A DNA stretch of 21,971 nucleotides, from assembly GCA_964461715.1 (NCBI GenBank), contig CAYWVR010000045.1:1-21971 (forward strand), written 5' to 3'. The notes beneath the pieces were generated by a model. That model was not told the origin of the DNA. It did no database searches and saw nothing but the letters and a program-made list of their open reading frames with translations. Below, piece after piece: positions 19,270 to 21,971 of the stretch (the first letter of the stretch is position 1; the number at the start of each line of letters is the position of its first letter). Both the position numbers and the translations under genes were made by a program. The stretch comes from CAYWVR01 sp964461715 (GTDB taxonomy: Bacteria > Planctomycetota > Phycisphaerae > FEN-1346).

Positions 19270-21215
19270 GGGCCCGGACGCCCCCTTTCCGGCCCGTCCG
19301 GGCGGGCGAAAGCCATCAGCGTCCGAACGTACTGCTCCGGCCGCCCCGTGTCGAACCGCTGCCCCTTGACGAGCACCCCGCGGCAGCCTTCCTCTCGCCG
19401 CATCTGCTCCAGGGCGTCGGTGAGCTGGAACTCGCCGGCGCGGCGAAGGTTCTCGTCGCAGAGGGTCTGGAGATGGTCGAAAATCGTCGGTTGGAGGGCG
19501 TAGAGGCCGAAAAGACACAGGAATCCACCCTCCACGCCCTCCACGCGGAGCTTCTCGCGGGCATAGTCCAAGGTCGGTTTCTCGGCGAATTCCGTGATCG
19601 CCAGGCCCCGCCGCCCCTCCTCCCACGTCCCAGCCGCCGTCCCGAAATTCGAGACCTCCTCGGGCGGCGTTTCGGCCAGTCCGACCACGCTGGAGCCGGA
19701 TTCGTCGTGGGCCCGGAGCACCTGCCGGGCACACGGTTCGTCGGTCCCGGAGCGATAGACGTGGTCTCCGAGCATCAGGAGGAAGGGCTCCGGGCCCACC
19801 CATTCGCGGGCGCACAGGACCGCGTGGCCGAACCCCTCCTGCCGCTTCTGGACGAGAAATGTGATTCGTCGCCCGAGCGACGCGAGGTGCTCCGCATGCT
19901 CTCTAAGGGCCGTAGGGAGGCTATTGGCGTGTTTCGGCGTGAGCGGCGTCGAAAAATACGACTCGAACGTGCCCCGGTCCTCCGGCCGGATCACGAGGCC
20001 GATCTCCTCGATGCCCGACGCCACGGCCTCCTCGATGACCACCTGGATGATGGGCTTGGCGATGCCGTCGCGGTCGACGACGGGGGCCAGTTCCTTCTTG
20101 ACGGCCTTGGAGGCCGGAAACATGCGGGTTCCGAAGCCTGCGGCCGGGATGACGGCCTTTCGGATGCTGCGGGGGCGGGAAAGGTCCAGGGGAAGGCTTT
20201 CCAGGCCGAAATCGCGTGCGAGCAGCGCCGCCGCCTCGTCGCGGGCCTCCACGCTACGGGCGACGAGTTGGGCGGTCCCGTCGCCGCCGCTTCCAACCCC
20301 CTTGCCGCCCCAGATAAGCCCCTGCAGGGGCTCGTAGGCCAGGATTTCGTGCAGTTTGGGGGCCGCGAGCTCCGCGGGGCCGACGGGCGCGAGGTACCGG
20401 TCGAAAAGGGCCTGGGCCTCGGTCATGATCCGCCCCAGGGCCCGCCCGTCGCCGGCCTCCAGGGCCCGGACGGCGGCCTCCACAAGCCCTCGATTTATGG
20501 GCCCCAGGTACTCGTGAACGCCCTTTTCGAGGTCGTCCGTGGGGAACGGGTAGCAGGCATTCAGGTCGTGGAGGATGCGATGCGTGTCCTTCCCCTTGGC
20601 CAGATCGACGATCAGCATGGGGATGTCCCCGCCGATCGTGATCCGCCGAACATCCACCAGGTCGGCGTCGAAGGTCATGAGGATCGGCCGCCGCCCGTAG
20701 GCGCATCCCTGGTCCATGCGGCCGCACCGGCTGGGCGTCGTAAGTTCGCCTCTGTACGCCACTTCCATCTCGCCGCGCGTCGTCAGTTTGAGGTCATAGA
20801 CGCGGTTGAACGCCTGGGCGGCGAGCACACAGACCGCCGCAGACGAGCTCAGGCCCTTGCCCACGGGGAGGTCCGTCTTGACGTTATCGATGACCAACCC
20901 CTGTACGTGGTGGTGCGTGAGAATCTGGTACGCAACACCTGCTACGTAGGAGAAGGGCCCCCCCGCCTGGGCCTCGGCCAGGAGGGCCTCCGGCTCCATG
21001 GGGATTTTGTGCGGTCCGAGCCGCTCCGGACCGCCCAGATCGGCCGTCATCACAAGGTGCGTCGGGTGCGCGGCGACTTCGGCATATAACCCCTGATTCG
21101 TGCCTGTGATGACGCAGAGGCCCTTTTCGACCCGGGAATTGATGCGCCGGTAGGACCCGGCCCAGTCGGAATGTTCGCCGAGGAGGCAGATGCGGCCGGG
21201 CACGAAGATCGTCAT
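19266..21215 (-). CDS. Bifunctional GHMP sugar-1-kinase / GalU-type nucleotidyltransferase fusion
   Basis: 649 residues. The ATG at 21213-21215 is chosen because GGAGGGG lies 9 bases upstream and the kinase signature starts at once. Domain 1 (about 1-340) is a GHMP kinase: PGRICLLGEHSDWAG (6-20), ATP loop LPVGKGLSSSAA (116-127), catalytic Asp168 in CGRMDQG, and motif 3 GGKGVGSGGDGT (303-314). Its layout resembles galactokinase or L-fucokinase, which phosphorylate the anomeric carbon. Domain 2 (about 350-640) is a UTP-sugar-1-phosphate uridylyltransferase: PAAGFGTRMFPASKAVKKEL (357-376), GHA (463-465), LGDHVY (482-487), EFAEKP (542-547) and FDTGRPEQYV (621-630). The protein should convert a free sugar to sugar-1-phosphate and then to an NDP-sugar. 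Sugar identity is unknown. Confidence 0.9.
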   Translation of the reverse strand: MTIFVPGRICLLGEHSDWAGSYRRINSRVEKGLCVITGTNQGLYAEVAAHPTHLVMTADLGGPERLGPHKIPMEPEALLAEAQAGGPFSYVAGVAYQILTHHHVQGLVIDNVKTDLPVGKGLSSSAAVCVLAAQAFNRVYDLKLTTRGEMEVAYRGELTTPSRCGRMDQGCAYGRRPILMTFDADLVDVRRITIGGDIPMLIVDLAKGKDTHRILHDLNACYPFPTDDLEKGVHEYLGPINRGLVEAAVRALEAGDGRALGRIMTEAQALFDRYLAPVGPAELAAPKLHEILAYEPLQGLIWGGKGVGSGGDGTAQLVARSVEARDEAAALLARDFGLESLPLDLSRPRSIRKAVIPAAGFGTRMFPASKAVKKELAPVVDRDGIAKPIIQVVIEEAVASGIEEIGLVIRPEDRGTFESYFSTPLTPKHANSLPTALREHAEHLASLGRRITFLVQKRQEGFGHAVLCAREWVGPEPFLLMLGDHVYRSGTDEPCARQVLRAHDESGSSVVGLAETPPEEVSNFGTAAGTWEEGRRGLAITEFAEKPTLDYAREKLRVEGVEGGFLCLFGLYALQPTIFDHLQTLCDENLRRAGEFQLTDALEQMRREEGCRGVLVKGQRFDTGRPEQYVRTLMAFARPDGPERGRPGP

Positions 21216-21276
21216 CGCCACGTTCCCCTCCACGCGTGCCTCGGCGCGGCCGAAGCGGGCGCGGCCGGACGAGGAG

Positions 21277-21305
21277 AAGGTACGCCCCCGCCGCCCGGGT
21301 GTCAA
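21277..21305 (-). promoter_or_regulatory. Strong promoter of the kinase fusion/glycosyltransferase operon
   Basis: On the minus strand a perfect TTGACA (21300-21305), an ideal 17-base spacer and TACCTT (21277-21282). The start point should fall near 21270, giving a leader of about 55 bases. Just upstream (21315-21331) is a GC-only alternating palindrome, GCGCGCGCCGCGCGC, which might influence melting or regulator binding. Confidence 0.75.
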
Positions 21306-21407
21306 GCGACTCGGCGCGCGCCGCGCGCCGTTTTGGTAACGTAGGCAAGATATGACGCATTTCGAGAAAGGGTTTCCCCCTCCCCGACACACTTTTTGCG
21401 ACTTTTT

Positions 21408-21435
21408 GGGGGGGAGTGGGGGGGGAGTGGGGGGG
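21408..21435 (+). repeat. Three G runs separated by AGT (G-quadruplex-prone)
   Basis: Runs of 7 G (21408-21414), 8 G (21418-21425) and 7 G (21429-21435) are separated each time by AGT, preceded by TTTTT. Each run can supply two G-triplets, so an intramolecular quadruplex is feasible on the plus strand. The minus-strand transcript of the kinase operon starts downstream of it and would not contain it. Confidence 0.85.
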
Positions 21436-21791
21436 AAGTGCGGACCTTCTTGACCCTTTTGGCCCCCTTCGCGCCCGCCGTCGACCGCTTCCGGCGCGCC
21501 CGAGTGACGCAGAACCCCAAGACGTTTACGCAAAAGCGGCACGTCACGACAGGACGTTCAAAATCCCGAGTTCATGGTTCACCGTATCGGCATGCGTGAT
21601 TTTCCCGGGCCGTCGTGACGCGGAACGTGAAGTCGCGGACGCGAATGCTGAAACGGGCGAGGGTGGCATGGCCAAACGCCGATGCGTACGCGAGCGGTGA
21701 AGGAAAAGCTCGTTCCCGGCGGCGACCCGGCGCGACGCGTGTACATATCCGGGCCGCGGCGCCATAGCTCGGCAACCGGTACAGACGCCCA

Positions 21792-21808
21792 CGCAGGCGA
21801 AGCCTGCG
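21792..21808. repeat. 7-bp perfect hairpin with a GAA loop
   Basis: CGCAGGC (21792-21798), GAA and GCCTGCG (21802-21808) form a compact, very stable stem-loop. There is no T-run on either side, so a classical intrinsic terminator is unlikely. Confidence 0.6.
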
Positions 21809-21923
21809 GCGGGGGCCGAGGGAAGAACATTTCTCATGCACGGTTCGAGATGCGCAAACTGGCCGGTGCGCCCGCCCCGGCGGCGAGCGAGAAAGGAGTC
21901 CGCCCCTGCCCCGGGTTTTGTCT

Positions 21924-21962
21924 GACGAATGGGGCGTCGGCCCGAGCAGGAGCCCATTCGTC
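21924..21962. repeat. 10-bp perfect inverted repeat near the right edge
   Basis: GACGAATGGG (21924-21933) and CCCATTCGTC (21953-21962) are exact reverse complements around a 19-base, GC-rich loop. It could be a regulator site, an RNA stem or a repeat end. No U-tract follows on either strand. Confidence 0.65.
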
Positions 21963-21971
21963 CCCGGCCAG

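Larger units (their letters stand above)
21306..21971. other. Right-edge region without a supported gene; G-runs and inverted repeats
   Basis: About 665 bases upstream of the kinase operon. Open frames here have no recognisable motifs, weak start contexts and low-complexity Arg/Pro/Ser-rich translations, so I do not call them. The composition is less uniform than in the genes. It contains a triple G run (21408-21435) and perfect dyads at 21542-21550/21612-21620, 21792-21798/21802-21808 and 21924-21933/21953-21962. I could not match it to RNase P, tmRNA, SRP or 6S RNA. It could hold a structured RNA, a decayed gene or the upstream region of a gene beyond the edge. Confidence 0.5.

Noticed and set aside
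21216..21542. N-terminal extension of the kinase fusion to an ATG at 21542
   Set aside because: It would run through the TTGACA promoter and the G-run tract (translated as Pro-rich low complexity); the GHMP signature begins right after the ATG at 21215, which has a ribosome-binding site.
21840..21860. GGTTCGAGATGCGC as a tRNA T-arm
   Set aside because: No matching acceptor, anticodon or D arms can be folded around it.
21544..21957. A 137-codon minus-strand frame at the right edge
   Set aside because: No recognisable domain or ribosome-binding site; mixed low-complexity composition and overlap with strong dyads make coding unlikely.

Overview
This 22 kb, GC-rich window carries strongly G/C-biased third codon positions and looks like a chromosomal segment of a Planctomycetota-type (PVC group) bacterium, possibly from a metagenome. 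This is inferred from several family resemblances: a secreted oxidoreductase fragment with the GGWVVDQQFMDQMG signature, prepilins with an A^FTL processing site, two PilB/GspE ATPases flanking a PilT, and a sugar-kinase/uridylyltransferase fusion. No rRNA, tRNA or CRISPR array was seen.

Region 1 (1-2.5 kb). The extreme left edge is a junction between a piece of an IS3-type integrase (+ strand) and the 5' end of a secreted oxidoreductase gene (- strand), which is cut off after about 50 codons. Next come a secreted protein of unknown function (- strand) and a Tat-exported metallophosphoesterase (+ strand) that appears to have a leaderless transcript.

Region 2 (2.5-12.6 kb, all - strand). This is a long, tightly spaced array that reads pilB-like ATPase, pilT, gspE/pilB ATPase, pilC/gspF, four prepilin-like proteins, hypA, hypB, tatA. 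It encodes the cytoplasmic motors, inner-membrane platform and pilins of a type IV pilus or type II secretion-like machine, followed by nickel-insertion chaperones and a Tat pore subunit. An internal promoter precedes pilT and another probably precedes tatA. The secretin, the PilMNO proteins and the prepilin peptidase are not in the window.

Region 3 (12.6-16.3 kb, + strand). A divergent promoter region leads into a compact operon: a 6-phospho-3-hexuloisomerase-like SIS protein, a 94-residue protein of unknown function overlapping it by 4 bases, a nitroreductase, and the HslV/HslU protease-ATPase pair, which also overlap by 4 bases.

Region 4 (16.3-21.3 kb). A small TPR protein (-) and a metal-dependent hydrolase or uronate-isomerase-like protein (+) share a divergent promoter region. 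After them comes a two-gene operon (- strand) driven by a near-consensus promoter: a 649-residue fusion of a GHMP sugar kinase with a GalU-type nucleotidyltransferase, translationally coupled to a GT28-like glycosyltransferase. Together these suggest salvage of a free sugar to a UDP-sugar, then its transfer to an acceptor.

Region 5 (21.3-22.0 kb). No convincing gene is present. It holds three consecutive 7-8 base G runs (G-quadruplex-prone) and several inverted repeats, including a perfect 10-bp dyad near the right edge.
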